The notes under the pieces: model-generated
Seen by the model: the letters and a program-made list of their open reading frames with translations, nothing else
Told to the model about the DNA's origin: nothing
Databases searched by the model: none
Position numbers and translations under genes: made by a program
Shown here: positions 38,901 through 50,922 of the stretch, one piece after another
How the letters are laid out: the number at the start of each line of letters is the position of its first letter
Numbering within the stretch: position 1 is the stretch's first letter
Assembly: GCA_008638375.1 (NCBI GenBank)
Contig: CM018031.1
Coordinates: forward strand, 62,889,688 to 62,953,687
DNA length: 64,000 nucleotides
Origin: Nyssa sinensis
Taxonomy: Eukaryota > Streptophyta > Magnoliopsida > Cornales > Nyssaceae
Direction of reading: 5' to 3'

Positions 38901-39078
38901 AAGTATAAAACATAGCATCAAAAAAGCACAAATTTCAGGGTAAAAAACAGAGGAAAGGAATAACGCAGATAGGCTGATAGCATTAGCAATCTCTCTGCAT
39001 CGGGTTTCAGGGGTTTTAGTGATAGGGTTTGGGTTTCAAATTCGATCTCTGCAATAATTAAAGAAGGAAGAAACTCAA
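35933..39078. other. Intergenic region upstream of the tetraspanin
   Basis: AT-rich DNA with a (GT)n tract (about 36875-36896), a foldback MITE (37471-37616), and a GC-richer 77-codon ORF (37752-37985) that I cannot assign. The 38890-39078 stretch probably contains the tetraspanin leader. Confidence 0.5.
37471..37616. mobile_element. Foldback MITE (146 bp)
   Basis: The left arm starts GTTAGTGTCGGTCGTGAGTA and the right arm, inward, ATTAGTGTCAGTCGTAAGTA. Complementarity continues for about 45 bases per arm (through AACTCG and GATT), leaving only a short loop, so the whole element can fold into one hairpin. No clear target duplication was found. Confidence 0.6.
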
Positions 39079-42000
39079 ATACGCACCCCATGTTGTCATT
39101 CGTTCCTCGCGTTTCTGCTCAAATTCCACAACTTCCTCCAAATCTCCGTGGGGCTCTCAATTATAATATACTCTGTCTACATGCTCAATCAGGGGAATAA
39201 TCACTCTCTCTACCCGCCACCTTCGGCTCCCTCACCAGACTATCCCGACACCCTTCTGTCGAATTTCGACGCTTTCAGGGTTTCTAAGCAGATCGCTCCT
39301 CTGAAACTTGCCGCCAACATGATTTCTGGCTTCGACGACGCCCAGGAACTCTCTTTGCAGGCGCTTCCCACTCCTTGGTATTACAAATATTCAAAATTTT
39401 GAGCTCAATTATTATTTTTTAATTAGATGTTTGATTTGTGTCGGATGGCGTTGTTTGTTTAGGGTGTTTTTGCTTGTTTGTGATCTCCATTCAATTGGCA
39501 TGCATTCAATTTTTGTTGAAATCTAGGGTTTTTGAGCGCCACACTACTATGCTTCTTTTTATGGTTGATTTGGGTATTGAGTGGTTTTCTGGTTATTTAT
39601 GGCGATGGGAGATTTTGAATTGAGTATTGAATGACCAATGATATTACTCTACGGAGCCTGCGGTTTTGGTAGTTTTGGTAATTGAAAGCGTATCATTTAA
39701 GGAACCGGTGTGGGTTGTAATAATTTGGTGCTTTCTCCCCCTTAAATGGCAGGGTCCATGTTTGCATTTATGGGCTTGGGCGCTGTGTTGTGTTGTATCA
39801 CCTGCATTGGTCACATTGCGGCTGAAACAATTAATGGGTGTTGTCTTTGTTTTGTATCCTTCCTCTCTTTATCTTTTCTCAATTTATGTTGGCTTATATA
39901 ATTTATTTATTTTCTTCTGTTCTCAAACAGTTTTATAATTAACAGCTAACAATGGCTTATTGTTCTAAAATAATTAAAATTAATGTATTATTGTCTTGTA
40001 GAATGTCTTACCATAGATTTAGAAATAAGTATCAATCTTCATATCAGGAATGATAGAACATATTAAATTTATTGTTTTTTTATGCATTCAAGTCATGCCT
40101 TTTACTTCTTTCCTTGACCATATAAAAATGCTAGTTCACTTTGCTCACTACTGTACTCATTCTACTGGAAGCTGTTATGGTGGCATTTATTGTCATTGAT
40201 CACAATTGGGAAAAGGTAAATTTGTTTTCAGATCAATTTTTACGTGGGTGCGTTAGTCCTTCCTGTTTACATATCCTACAATGTAATTTCTTCAGGATCT
40301 TCCATTTGGCCCAACGGGAGAACTTGATAGCTTTCGTGATTGTATTGAAGACAATGCTAATGTATGTAAGTGGGTTGGCATCAGTGTGGTTATAATTCAG
40401 GTATGTTGAAGTTCATATTGACAAATAACATTTATCGTTTCACCCTTCCAGGATGTTCGGATTGAACGAGTTCGAAGGAAAGGAAAAGAAAGGAGAAGGA
40501 AGGAGAATCTGTGTCATGTGTTTGGTTTTAAAATAAGAAAGGAGAGGGAGACGCTTAAAAGTTCATTTTGCTCTCCTTCCAAAAGTAGGAGGAGATGGAG
40601 GGAAGGACTAGAGAGTCATGATTACCCGTTTTGTCTTTATTTTTTTAAAACAAGTGAATTCCTATTTTACCCTTTCTAGTCACCATGGATTTAAATCGTG
40701 ATCCCAAGGTTTTGACGCAGTCACGGCGTAACAATATTGGAAGTATTGGACCATCTGTAATGGAAAAGAAAACTTGCCACCGTGAATTTTTTTCAAATAC
40801 TAGTAAACCTCTTAAAAGTTACTAATACGAATATTTTGACAACAACAAGGAATGATGGGCCACCTTAGTCTATATGTTGCTCTTATCGCATTTTAGATTT
40901 TTTTATTTTTTTTATTTTTAGTTTTCAATTTTCAAACACTTTAAAAGATATTTTGTTACAAGTAACACCTAAAAAGATATGTTACTATTTTATATGGATA
41001 GTCTTTTAAGTTAAACTGATAAGAAAGTATAATTTGATTTTAATAGCATTGCAACAACTAATATAAATAATAGCAAAAATTGATTATAAGTATGAAAATA
41101 AGTTGTGTGTGATTAATTATGGGATAAAAAATTTTAAAAATTGAAGCCAAAAGGCCTTTTCCAAAGTTTTATTGGCCTAGATTTTTTTGGTACAATGATT
41201 ATAAGTATGAAAATGAGTTGTGTGTTTAATTATGTAATAAAAATATTTAAAAATTGAAGTCAAAAAGCCTTTTCCGAAGTCATATTGGCCCAATTTTTTG
41301 AATTATTTTGATAGATATCTTTCTTGTATTTAGATCTCATAAAAATATAAATCATAAAGATTTTGCAAAAAGGGAAAACAATTTCAAAACAGTTGTATCA
41401 GTCCTGTAATAGCCGATACGTAATCAGCTAACATGACTGTGAATTTTGGTCTTACCGAAATATCGACATGTATCGGAGTCAAAAAACTGATACGTATCGG
41501 CTAATACGATGCGTGACAACCAATACATAACGACCGTTATTTAAATCTACGCTACTCACTCAATTAAACATTCCTTTCCTCTCCTTTTTCTCTTCTATCT
41601 TTTGCAATCAAAATGGGAGAATTATACTCTCCTCTCATCTCTTTTTCGCTCATTAGTTATCCAAACATGAAAGTCCCATCTCATTTCCTGTCCTCTTCCT
41701 TGTAACTTATGATCTCCCCTCCTCTTTCTCCCACTTATTCAAACAAACTGTTCTTCATGTAGCCTAGAGGACTTTATAATTTCTATACTTGTAAGTGTTC
41801 CCATGGCATCCTAGTTTATCTATTGTAGTCTAAAAGTGAGGTTATTTTTGGTGGGTGCATCCTCCGCTCTGTGCAAGAAGGCTGAAAGTTTATTATGATA
41901 ATATTCGTGCTAATCAGATACACCTTTTATAAGTATACATAATATATGTTCGATATTTTAATTGATCAGTGTTACAATCCAATAAAGAAGTAAAAAATAT

Positions 42001-43517
42001 AGTGAAGAAATAAAAAAAGGGTGGCCCTTTCCCCATTGCTTATTATATTGCAAAAAAAGAGATGAAATCCTTGAGATATATTCCTCTGCAGGCAGCATCC
42101 AGCCTTATGTTAATTTTTTATGTGAACGGTATGTAATGAGACGTCCTCAGTTATGCTAGCAAGTTGATCCCTGTTATGATGGTGGATTTGAATTTGAGGT
42201 CAGAAATACCTTTGGAGACTCTTCACTGTAGCATGTATTTCTAGGCCTTTTGTTTTGAGGGTTAGGAGAATTAGCCCTGATTTCCAGATATGTTCAAAGA
42301 TCGCCCCTCCCTATCTCTCTTTTATGTCAAGTCTATAGCTACTTGGCCAGTAATATTCTAATTTAATATTTCCATTCTCTCCATTCTATGTACTGTAATA
42401 AGGAAAAACTAAAAAATCTTTTCTTTAACTGATAGGCCAAATCGTTAGGAATATTCTAGCAGTCATCTAAGTATTCCAGATTCATTGTAACACACCACCC
42501 CTTTTCCAGCCAAAAAGGATCAAAAGCACAACTAATGAATAAAGAATAAGACTTATGTGTTGCGCACCTTCTATACCTATGGTGTACATTCTGTGTCAAG
42601 TGAAATAGTGGAAGGATAGGTATTAGTGTTGGTGTTAGAGGAAAGGAAACTCTACCTGTAGGAACACCTATTGGTAGTGATGGAGGCTTAAAAGTACATC
42701 GATAAGGAAACAAGACATTCATTGAATTCGGGTGTGTAATTTCTTGAAAGAGTTTTTGGGAAATTGTTTTGGGCGCCTACAAATTATAACAGTTTTTTTC
42801 ACTGAATTCCTGATACGTGCGAGGAACATTTGCTATAATTTTATAATTTTCATTACTTAAAGCAATCTTATGTCACTTATCCAAAGAAAAAGAAAAAGAA
42901 AAGCAATATTGTGTCATATATCAGCATGTAGATCACAGATATGCTGGAGATGTAGAAGGATGGGAATATGGAGGCAAAGGTCTAAAGTTAATGAGTTGTT
43001 GAGAAGAAAAACCATGAACACTCTTAAAAGGACACTTATTAGTCGACTGAATGATCAAGCAGTTATATGCAAACAACATAGTTGGCAACAGTGAGCCCTA
43101 ATTACCTGGACACTTGATGGCGATTAGGATCAGACCCTTGTGCCTGCATGTTCCATGTCCATGTTAGGTATAGGTGTAGGTGTTGGGGTATCAAGAATTA
43201 GTTCTATAATTTTATTTTTAGAGATATTTATTTATTTTTATTTTAGCAATTTTTTTTTTTTTTGGGATTGCCTATGTAAGCCTTTGATGTAATGGATCAT
43301 TAGTTTGTGGTGATTCGTTGAATTAATTGGCAAAATTTCCTCTCTCTTCTCTTTCTTCTTCCCTTCTCTTCTCTCTTTCCCCTCCGACATCAGCATGTTA
43401 CTGATTCTTTGATTGATTTTTTTTTCATTAGATATGTTTATTATGTTCTGACGTACATGATTCTTGGTATCACTTTTAGGCATTAGCTCTATTCCTTGCA
43501 ATGATCTTGTCCAGAAG
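39079..43517 (+). pseudogene. Tetraspanin (TET19/20-like), 5'-damaged and fused at its 3' end
   Basis: Exons: about 39079-39377, 39753-39853, 40135-40215, 40296-40400, 43480-43517. Exon 1 encodes CCHSFLAFLLKFHNFLQ and TM1 (VGLSIIIYSVYML), then the small extracellular loop up to LPTPW. Exon 2 encodes TM2 ([19 protein letters not shown]) and the NGCCLCF motif. Exon 3 encodes TM3 and HNWEK. Exon 4 encodes the short large loop with DC and VCKW. Exon 5 encodes TM4 (ALALFLAMIL). This is the plant TOM2A/TET19 group of membrane scaffold proteins. Lesions: the expected start codon reads ATA at 39079-39081, with no in-frame ATG before TM1, and exon 2 has 101 nt where phase needs 100. The cytosolic tail exon is missing; exon 5 instead continues into BET11 sequence at 43510. 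Exons 3-5 and their splice sites are intact. An internal ATG at 39758 opens the downstream frame. It could also be an intact gene with sequence errors. Confidence 0.75.
40401..43479. other. Tetraspanin intron 4, repeat-rich
   Basis: About 3.1 kb. It contains a possible element at about 40451-41752 with ends like TGTTCGGATT and (inward) AGTTTGTTTGAATA. Nested in it is another repeat (about 40686-41560) with CGATACGTATCGG words like those in the 12046-12974 element. No genes are recognised; the ORFs at 42456-42722 and 42870-43094 have no family signature. Confidence 0.35.
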
Positions 43518-46500
43518 GTTAGTTACTTATCCAGTCTTTATGCATAATTTTATTAATTAATGTGTCTCGTTCACATTTTGTATCAAGTTTCATATACATA
43601 CATGTTTTCTATTTGATGATCTCTGTCATTAGATCAGTAGATTTATGGCTGCATCAGAGTTTGAATTTACTTGTTTTGTTCGCTCTCTAATACGTGATGT
43701 TATTTATTTTTATGAATATATGTAATAAGTGTTGGGCTCGGTTGATAGGAGGTTGTTTAGTGGATGGTAATAAGTAGTACAGTATTAGTGGGTTGTTTTA
43801 GGTAGTTATGAAGATAGTAGAGTCCTCCAAGTGGTTCTTCTCCCCATTCAATTTACATTTGCTTCCTCGAGTTTTGGTTCACTCTTAAGTTTCTAACTGT
43901 GTTCAGTTTTGGGCTAATGTTGCAAATCTTTGTTATTAGACCTCATTAGTTTCCAAAATGAAAGAAATGCCTGTATTGGAAAACTTACAATGTGTTTGGA
44001 AGTTTTGGATGAAAAGGAAAAGAGAGGATAACTTGAAATGGAAAAGAAAGGAGAAGAGAAGAAAATAAAGTGATGATTTTCACTCTGTTTGAATGTTCAA
44101 GAGAGAAATGGAAAGAAACTCAATATACTTCGGTTTAATTAGTTAGTAGGAGAGAGAAGAAAAAAAGTGTATATAAATTACTTGACAATTTTACCTTTTT
44201 TGTTAATGAATTTTGAGAGGAAATATAATTTTTAATTATTGTATCCAAAGGGGGCATAGCTGGCATTTTGAGAAAAAAAACCATTAAATGAAGTTTCATC
44301 TCCATTCAAACAAATCTGTCCACTTTGACCAATTGGAGAAGTGAATCTGATGGCTTAAACTTTCATGGAGATTTTAGTATCACCCTACTTGAATCATAAT
44401 TTTACAAGAAATCATAACAACCAGTGGTGGAGAATGGGGGGAGTGGGGCCATCCCCCCACCAAAATTAAAAAATTGGAAATTGTATTTTTTACTAATTTT
44501 GTTAAATTTTAAAAAAATTTAGGAGTTGGCCCCCTAATGTTTTTTATATATATTCATAAGAGCCCTTCCTAAATTCTAGTACTCGCACTCTGGGTCCCCC
44601 TAGCTATAATTTATGGATCTGCCACTAATTGCTACAGTGACCTAATTAACCATGTCTCACGTAGCCTTATAGTATCCGTGAGCATTTTTAAAATAAAGGT
44701 GGGGAGGTGCAATCCCACACTAAGGTGGTTTCTTAAAATTTATGCCACCCTAATGTGTTCCGATATTTTGATATATGTTTTTTTTTTTTTATCTTGTTTT
44801 ACATTTCATGTAGTGATTTATTTGATCATTTTTATTAATCATATCATACATCATATAAGATATATAAATTTTCAGCACATAGCCTGGTGGCCAAACTAGA
44901 TCTTGTCAACAAACTCATTTTTCATATCAATTAGCAACCCCCCCCCAAAAAAAAAAAAAAAAAAAAAATTCTTCATCAAACCTTGTTAAACAAGGAGAAT
45001 TTGAAAGCGGTGATGTATAATTTCACACCTTAACATTCACTTGATTCATTAAGGACCTGTTTGGTTTTATTTTTCTGTTGTATTTCCCCATATTTACACC
45101 CTCTAATGCTACACATGCTCCTTGATTTCTGTTTTTTAGTATTACATCTGTAACCTTGTTATCCCTTCCACTCTCCCTCCGTCAAATGTTTTTATTATTG
45201 ACCTCATTCATGTATATTTTTGGGTCTTTTACAACTCAGTCTCGGTAAAACGAATGTGTGGTGATGAAGAAGAAGAAATGATTAAAGAATTCAGAAATTA
45301 AAATGAAAGTAGAACTGAATTAGCAGTTCAGATACATTAAGACAAATGTTTCCCACATACGATACCTTGATGGTCTTTGAAAACATTATATAATATTTGG
45401 ACATCAAAGATGAAAATGGATATGAAAAGTCCAGTACTGTACTACACATGTTTGTGCCTGCAGGCACACATGCATAATACTTGCTTTTGTCAAATGAAAG
45501 AAACAGCCACTAAAAAGTTAGTAGATTTCATCAGTTGTATCAAACTTAATATTGGAAGCTTAAAATCTAATGGATATTGCACATGAGCACACTGTCTTAC
45601 TTATCAGATGTTCCTTGTATTTTTCATTTTGAAAGATGACAAATATGGGTACATACATTCTCACAGAAATGGGGAATATTAATTTTACAATTTATTATTT
45701 GCAAGATTTAGTAGGCATATCTCGTAACACCTACAAAGGTACAAACTTGCACTAAAGGTTAATCTCATCATAAGTTAGTATTTGTTGTTTTGAATGTGTG
45801 GCAGGATTATTATCTTTTGTACCAATGGCTTACTTTTGTTAGTTTACATTTTTATTTTTTCTCTTCTTTCTTTCTTTTTTGAGAAGAAACATTTGCATCT
45901 TTCTCTATTTGGCATATGTTCCTATTCATCTCTGCGGAATTTTTCCATATGTTCATTGAAAGGAAAGGAAATTTGTATTCTTTAAGATTCGTCATCCAGT
46001 CATTCTAGCACTTCTAAAGTTTTCTCTGAATGCAGGGACTCTCGTAATAATAGAACTGCTCTCTTTGATGATATTGAGAAGGGTGGTATCAATCCCTCGT
46101 ATTCTTACTCCTCACATGAAATCGATGAGCACGACAATGATGGAGCAGTGGATGGGTTGCAAGATAGAGTGACTCTACTGAAAAGAGTAAGTCATAACTT
46201 TGCTTGGAAATTTGACAGTTTATGACATTATGGCAGTTACTGGCCTGCATGTGTTCCTTTAGTAATTACAAAATGGATCAGAGCCTTATATTGTTTTCAT
46301 TAAGTTCATTCTCTTTCTAATTGCTGAAAAGGTGAGAAAAAGGAAGGAAAATTTAGAATCCTCCAACTTTGGTTTGGAATGTCTTGTAAAATATTTTAAC
46401 ATTCACTTTATTTTCCCCCATTTTTTACTTGTGCAGTTCTTTCAATCTTAAAGGAGGTGTGAGGTGATATGATTTGTCATATTTTATTTGAAGCATGTTA

Positions 46501-47925
46501 CCACCAATTGGAAAGTTTTGATTGATGGAGATACCTGACTCAAAATTCTAATAAAGTGGTCTTTGGCAAACATACTAGAATTGGATTTGGATGAGAATAA
46601 ATGATGAAAACCATTAGTGAGAAGCAGTGGCTTCTTGGCTTCTTTTTTTAGTTAGTTGTTCCTTAGTTTCCTTTTACATTATGATATCTGAGGCTATTAT
46701 CTTATTGTAATTCAGTATTAGGTAAACACGATCCTTTGGAAACAGGGTTGTTATGTGCATGGAAACAATAGGATAGTTCTACAGATTTACACACTGCTTG
46801 TTCACTAATTGAAAGTTGAAGAGAAAGCTTGACAACTTTGATCAGTTTGTTTATTGATTGGAAAGGGACATGCTAGAAGGGAAAGAAGATGCCGAGGGTG
46901 GAAGGGACCTAGAAGGAAGGAAAAGTATAGGGTTCACCTCACCTTTTCTTTGATCTACCTGGACTTGTGCTAAGATATTGGACTTCTTTATAATCACCTT
47001 GCTTTTAGTCTGCAGTTTTAGTGGCCTTGAAGAGAGTTATTTTTTTCTCTACTAATCACCCCATTCCCCTTCTTTTTGCTCATCTTTGGACAAAACCATG
47101 CTCCAAGGAGAATGTTTTTTAGGTTATTCTTCATTTTTTTCTCATCTCTCCTTTGTAATCAAATGGTTTGTTTCTATCAATTGGTTTGGTTAGATACAAC
47201 ATATTGCTAGGTAAATTGTTAGTACTCACAATTTTTCAAGTTTTGTCTGTGAAAGTTGTCTTGACGTATTATCGGACATAAGAAAAGTTGAAGCCAGATT
47301 CAGTGTCACATCCCTTAAATATTGAAAATTAATTAGATACCTGGTCTGATCCTATAAAATGCACTTTTTTATTGTGTTGAGCTTCAAGAGACTGGAAGTC
47401 CTCCGAAGTGAATATTAATGCAGTTCACGGCAACAGTTGACAGGTGATATACACGAGGAAGTAGAGAGTCAAAATAACATGCTGGACCGAATGGTATGTA
47501 TGCTGCACTTTTAGTTTTATCCCATGTTCTGTATTATTTTTGTTATGACAGTGTTGATGATGAAGATGACGATGATGATGCATTGATTGTGTTTCTTGTC
47601 ATTCAGGGCAACGATATGGATGCATCAAGGGGGGTCGTATCAGGAACTACGGATAAACTCGAGATGGTATTTAAACCAGATGACCTCTGTAGACTGTTCT
47701 AGTTTCTTAATTATTACCAAAAAAATATTCACACTTATTCCCCTTCCCCCACCCCCTGCCTGGCTACTGTGTTTTTCTCATGGTGGTTGAAATTCATGCT
47801 GTCACAATCCTGAGTCTGAGCTTGTTTTACTTTAGGTATTCGAGACAAAATCAAGCAGAAGAATGTTCACACTTGTGGCATCATTTGTGGCCATTTTGCT
47901 GGTCTTATACTATCTCAGTAGGTAA
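43501..47925 (+). CDS. BET11 copy 2: SNARE exons in frame with tetraspanin TM4
   Basis: Exons 2-5 of the SNARE (46036-46186, 47437-47493, 47607-47666, 47836-47925) have open frames and canonical splice sites like copy 1. The first exon is chimeric: tetraspanin bases up to 43509, then TCCAGAAG of BET11 and its donor at 43518. Tetraspanin and BET11 frames agree. An ATG at 43501 alone would give MILSRR followed by the SNARE, 124 residues, nearly the normal length. From 39758 a spliced frame of 225 residues covers TM2-TM4 plus the SNARE. Compared with copy 1, the 358 shared coding bases show 14 substitutions, 13 of them amino-acid changing, several at family-conserved sites (GIEEGG to DIEKGG, GTMDKFK to GTTDKLE). 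The native promoter is absent, so expression would depend on the tetraspanin promoter or a new one. It could be a chimeric gene, or a pseudogene still open by youth. Confidence 0.6.
44421..44627. mobile_element. MITE-like element, copy-2 counterpart
   Basis: The ends are CCAGTGGTGGAGAATGG and, inward from the right, TAGTGGCAGATCCAT. It corresponds to the one near 26885-27093 and was carried by the duplication. Confidence 0.35.
44938..44968. repeat. C9A22 tract
   Basis: Copy-2 counterpart of the C16A16 tract at 27396-27427, with a different length split. Confidence 0.9.
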
Positions 47926-49529
47926 CTAGTCTTATGAATGTAATAAATCTGCTGGTTTTATGATAGAATTGGGAGACTTTTCAATTTGTTACTCTAGTCA
48001 ATATCAGTATCTCCCTATAAGATGTTTTGGCATTTGACTTTGTATAAAGATATATTGATGCAACTGAGATTTGTACATTTGGAAATGGTAGCAAAGTGCT
48101 ATGCCATTTGCATTTATACTGCCAACAATATGGAAGCAACTTGTTCCTTCTTCCATCCAGATCTATAATGGGCTGCTTAGTGTGTCCATTATTTATTTTT
48201 TGAGGGATTTTATGTACAGTCGCGATGATTGAAACTTTGTCCATCCTACCATATGTGCATGCTTTAGCGACTGTGTGAATTACATGCACAGTTGGATGGG
48301 TGAAATTCTGCTACGGTCAGTAGAATACTTTTTTTTTTTTTTTTTGGGTGGGGTGTATTAGCCTTGATTATGTCCACTTATATTTGACTTTCTTAGTTGG
48401 TGTTTTTTTTCTCTGCTACTTGAGCCTGGCACAGGTTTTGCAGTGCTTAGCCAAGCTCAGTCTAGCCCGAGCCGGTCACGTGGCTATTTGAACATAATCT
48501 ATGCTTAAAAAATGTTTGAGCTGCAATTGTATAGAGCCTTAAAACATTATGTTTATGCACGGGTCGTGCCAAGTTTGTGAACAAAATTTCCGACAAACGG
48601 AGTGTGAATCAAGATCATGCCTTGGGTAGCAGAGGTCTGTTTGGGCACTTTATAAGCTAGGACAGTTGGGAATTTGACTGGTTTCAGAAACAAATAAATC
48701 ATTTGGTACTTTGGGTAATGTTGAAGAAAAAGGACCAAAGTAAGGTCTGATTTGCTATTAGAGGATTGTGACAGAATGGTTGAAACAATGTTTGAAATAT
48801 ATAATAATGGTTTTAAGTGGTGATCCAACTTTAAAGGAAACCTTTCCAGAGCAAAGGGTCCTGATAATGCCCATGGTAGAGATGACCATAACACTTGTTT
48901 TGTATGAATATTCTGGAGAGATGAGATTTAAAAATGAAAACAAAAATTTAAATCTAATTTTTTTCTTCTCCTAATTTGATCTTGTATTTAACAAAGATTA
49001 TGCTAGAATCCCAAATAATTTAAGTTAGCTTAACTAACTTCAACAATTGTGCAGGATATGAGGGATGGGTTGACGTTAAGTATCATCACACACGTTATGG
49101 TTACCAATATGAAATTTCAACTGTTGTTTAGAAAAAAAATTCATAGTGCATCTGAGTTATGAATACTTGTCACACCTACAGAATATGTAGGTCATATACT
49201 AATGAATAATAGTATACAGTGCATCTAAGTTAATGAACATTTATCACACTTATAAAAAAATGTGAGTCATATACTAATGAATAATAGCTTATTTTTTCGT
49301 TTCTTCTGTTTTTATTTTTTCGGTCGGATTCATTGACTTATTTGTTAGGCTCAATAAATATTTGACAAATCTGTAAATAATATAATTGATGAATAACAGC
49401 TCAATTCTTCCTGTTTCTATTTTTTCGGTCAGACTCATTGACTCATGTGTTAGTGGAAGATTGCTGCCAGTTTTTTTATTCTGATCGGAGAATGGAGACT
49501 ACAGGAGGCATAAAAAGAAAATTAGGAAC

Positions 49530-49534
49530 AAAAA
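49530..49534 (-). terminator. Pol III terminator of tRNA-Gly
   Basis: A run of five T on the tRNA strand starts two bases after the discriminator base, the usual RNA polymerase III stop signal. Confidence 0.75.
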
Positions 49535-49535
49535 T

Positions 49536-49606
49536 TGCACCAGCCGGGAATCGAACCCGGGTCTGTACCGTGGCAGGGTACTATTCTACCACTAGACCAC
49601 TGGTGC
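49536..49606 (-). tRNA. tRNA-Gly (anticodon GCC)
   Basis: 71 nt on the minus strand. The acceptor stem pairs GCACCAG with CTGGTGC over seven base pairs, with discriminator A. The A box matches TGGTCTAGTGGTA, the anticodon loop is CTGCCAC (GCC), and the B box is GGTTCGATTCC. CCA is not encoded, as expected in plants. A T5 terminator follows immediately (49530-49534 on this strand). The A/T-rich upstream is typical of plant tRNA genes. It lies inside duplication copy 2; its counterpart in copy 1 is truncated. Confidence 0.96.
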
Positions 49607-50113
49607 TTTGGGTGTGTAGTGATTTAGTTAAAATCTTTAATTAAATAGGAGCCTCCCTAATCTCATCGAAAGGTTGTTACTTATCATTTTTAGCCATCAC
49701 TTACAAGAAAAAAAAGTGCAACATGAATAGGCCAAAACCAGTATCTTGAGATTTGAAATTCCCACCACAACATTGGTGGGTAGAAGATGCTATTTAGTCT
49801 GCTCAAATAGAATATTGGAGGAATGATTCCTTAGACTTGGCTTTATTTCTATGTACTACTACCCACTAATTATATAACTTTGAGTTTCAGTTCAGCACTC
49901 GAAAAAAAAAAAACAAAATAATAGGACATTGATCATATTAGCTAGTTCTGATTTGTATATATACAAATACTCTCCCACTTGTCTTGTAAATATTGCTCCA
50001 AGAAAAACGTTGAAGGGATAGAAACCAACGTCACAAATATAAATGCTTTATCCAATTCCATCAATAATAACATACCTTTTCCTGTTTCTATCCTCAGTTA
50101 ATGAACGAGTCAT

Positions 50114-50116
<3 letters not shown>

Positions 50117-50144
<28 letters not shown>
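50117..50144. repeat. AT microsatellite
   Basis: (AT)n counterpart of 33880-33904, slightly longer. Confidence 0.8.
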
Positions 50145-50147
<3 letters not shown>

Positions 50148-50830
50148 CTGGAACTTGTAATAGTGCAATGCTCTATGTGAAATCATAAATCAAATCGAAG
50201 CATCAAACTAAATTACTGCTCTACTTTTTCCAACTGAAAGATATTGAGAGGAGCTTAGTGAAATCAGCTGAAGAGAGTTGGAAGAATAATTAAGCAAGAC
50301 AAGCTCGGACATACAACAATTTGTGCATAAGAAACCTTAGCGCGTCTAGAAATCTTAGGCTGCTGCCATCACTTTTGGCCCTTTTCTTTATGGTTTTTTT
50401 TTTGGGGAAAAAATGTTAATGAATGCGAGATAGCTGACAATCTTGCATGCATAAACTGAGTTAGCTAAATCAATTATATATTTTCTCAATTTAACTCAAT
50501 TAAATAAAATCTTACACCAACTATTTCGAGTTGGTTATATGATTCCTCTTTGTCTAAGATTATAATTTCAATTGAACCATTTGTTATTTGTCAATACCCT
50601 AATATTTATTTGAATCTTCTTTCATATGGACTCGAGTTTTTCTCAATGTTCCTATTCGTAACAAATTTTACAATGATTTTTTTTGTTGTGTGAATGCTTT
50701 TTATTATCCTATTAAGAGTAAATCAAGTGAAATATATATTAATAAAAAAAAATTCAAATTCTTGAAGAAATGACTATTGAAAAAAATAATATTATGTTTT
50801 TCAAATATCTATTCCCAAATCTTGCATTTC

Positions 50831-50922
50831 AAATAATGTGAGTACAATAATAATTATAATGCATTAATTTATATAATTAATGTGTCACAGTAAAATTCTG
50901 CTGTATCACTGTCACATTATTT
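50831..50922. mobile_element. Small foldback sequence at the duplication breakpoint
   Basis: The left end is AAATAATGTGA and, inward from the right, AAATAATGTGA; an internal TAATGTGTCACAGT/ACTGTCACATTA stem adds to it. It may be a short MITE. It begins exactly where similarity to copy 1 ends. Confidence 0.4.

Larger units (their letters stand above)
43510..50832. repeat. Segmental duplication, copy 2 (7.3 kb)
   Basis: This is the second copy of 25977-34598, same orientation. It lacks the BET11 promoter, leader and first eight coding bases, which are replaced by tetraspanin exon 5. It lacks the solo LTR and keeps the whole tRNA gene. At the right end a small foldback sequence (50831-50922) begins immediately at the breakpoint. 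Confidence 0.95.

Noticed and set aside
39666..39938. Plus-strand ORF of 90 codons
   Set aside because: It covers tetraspanin exon 2 in the wrong frame. The correct frame encodes [19 protein letters not shown], a clear TM2.
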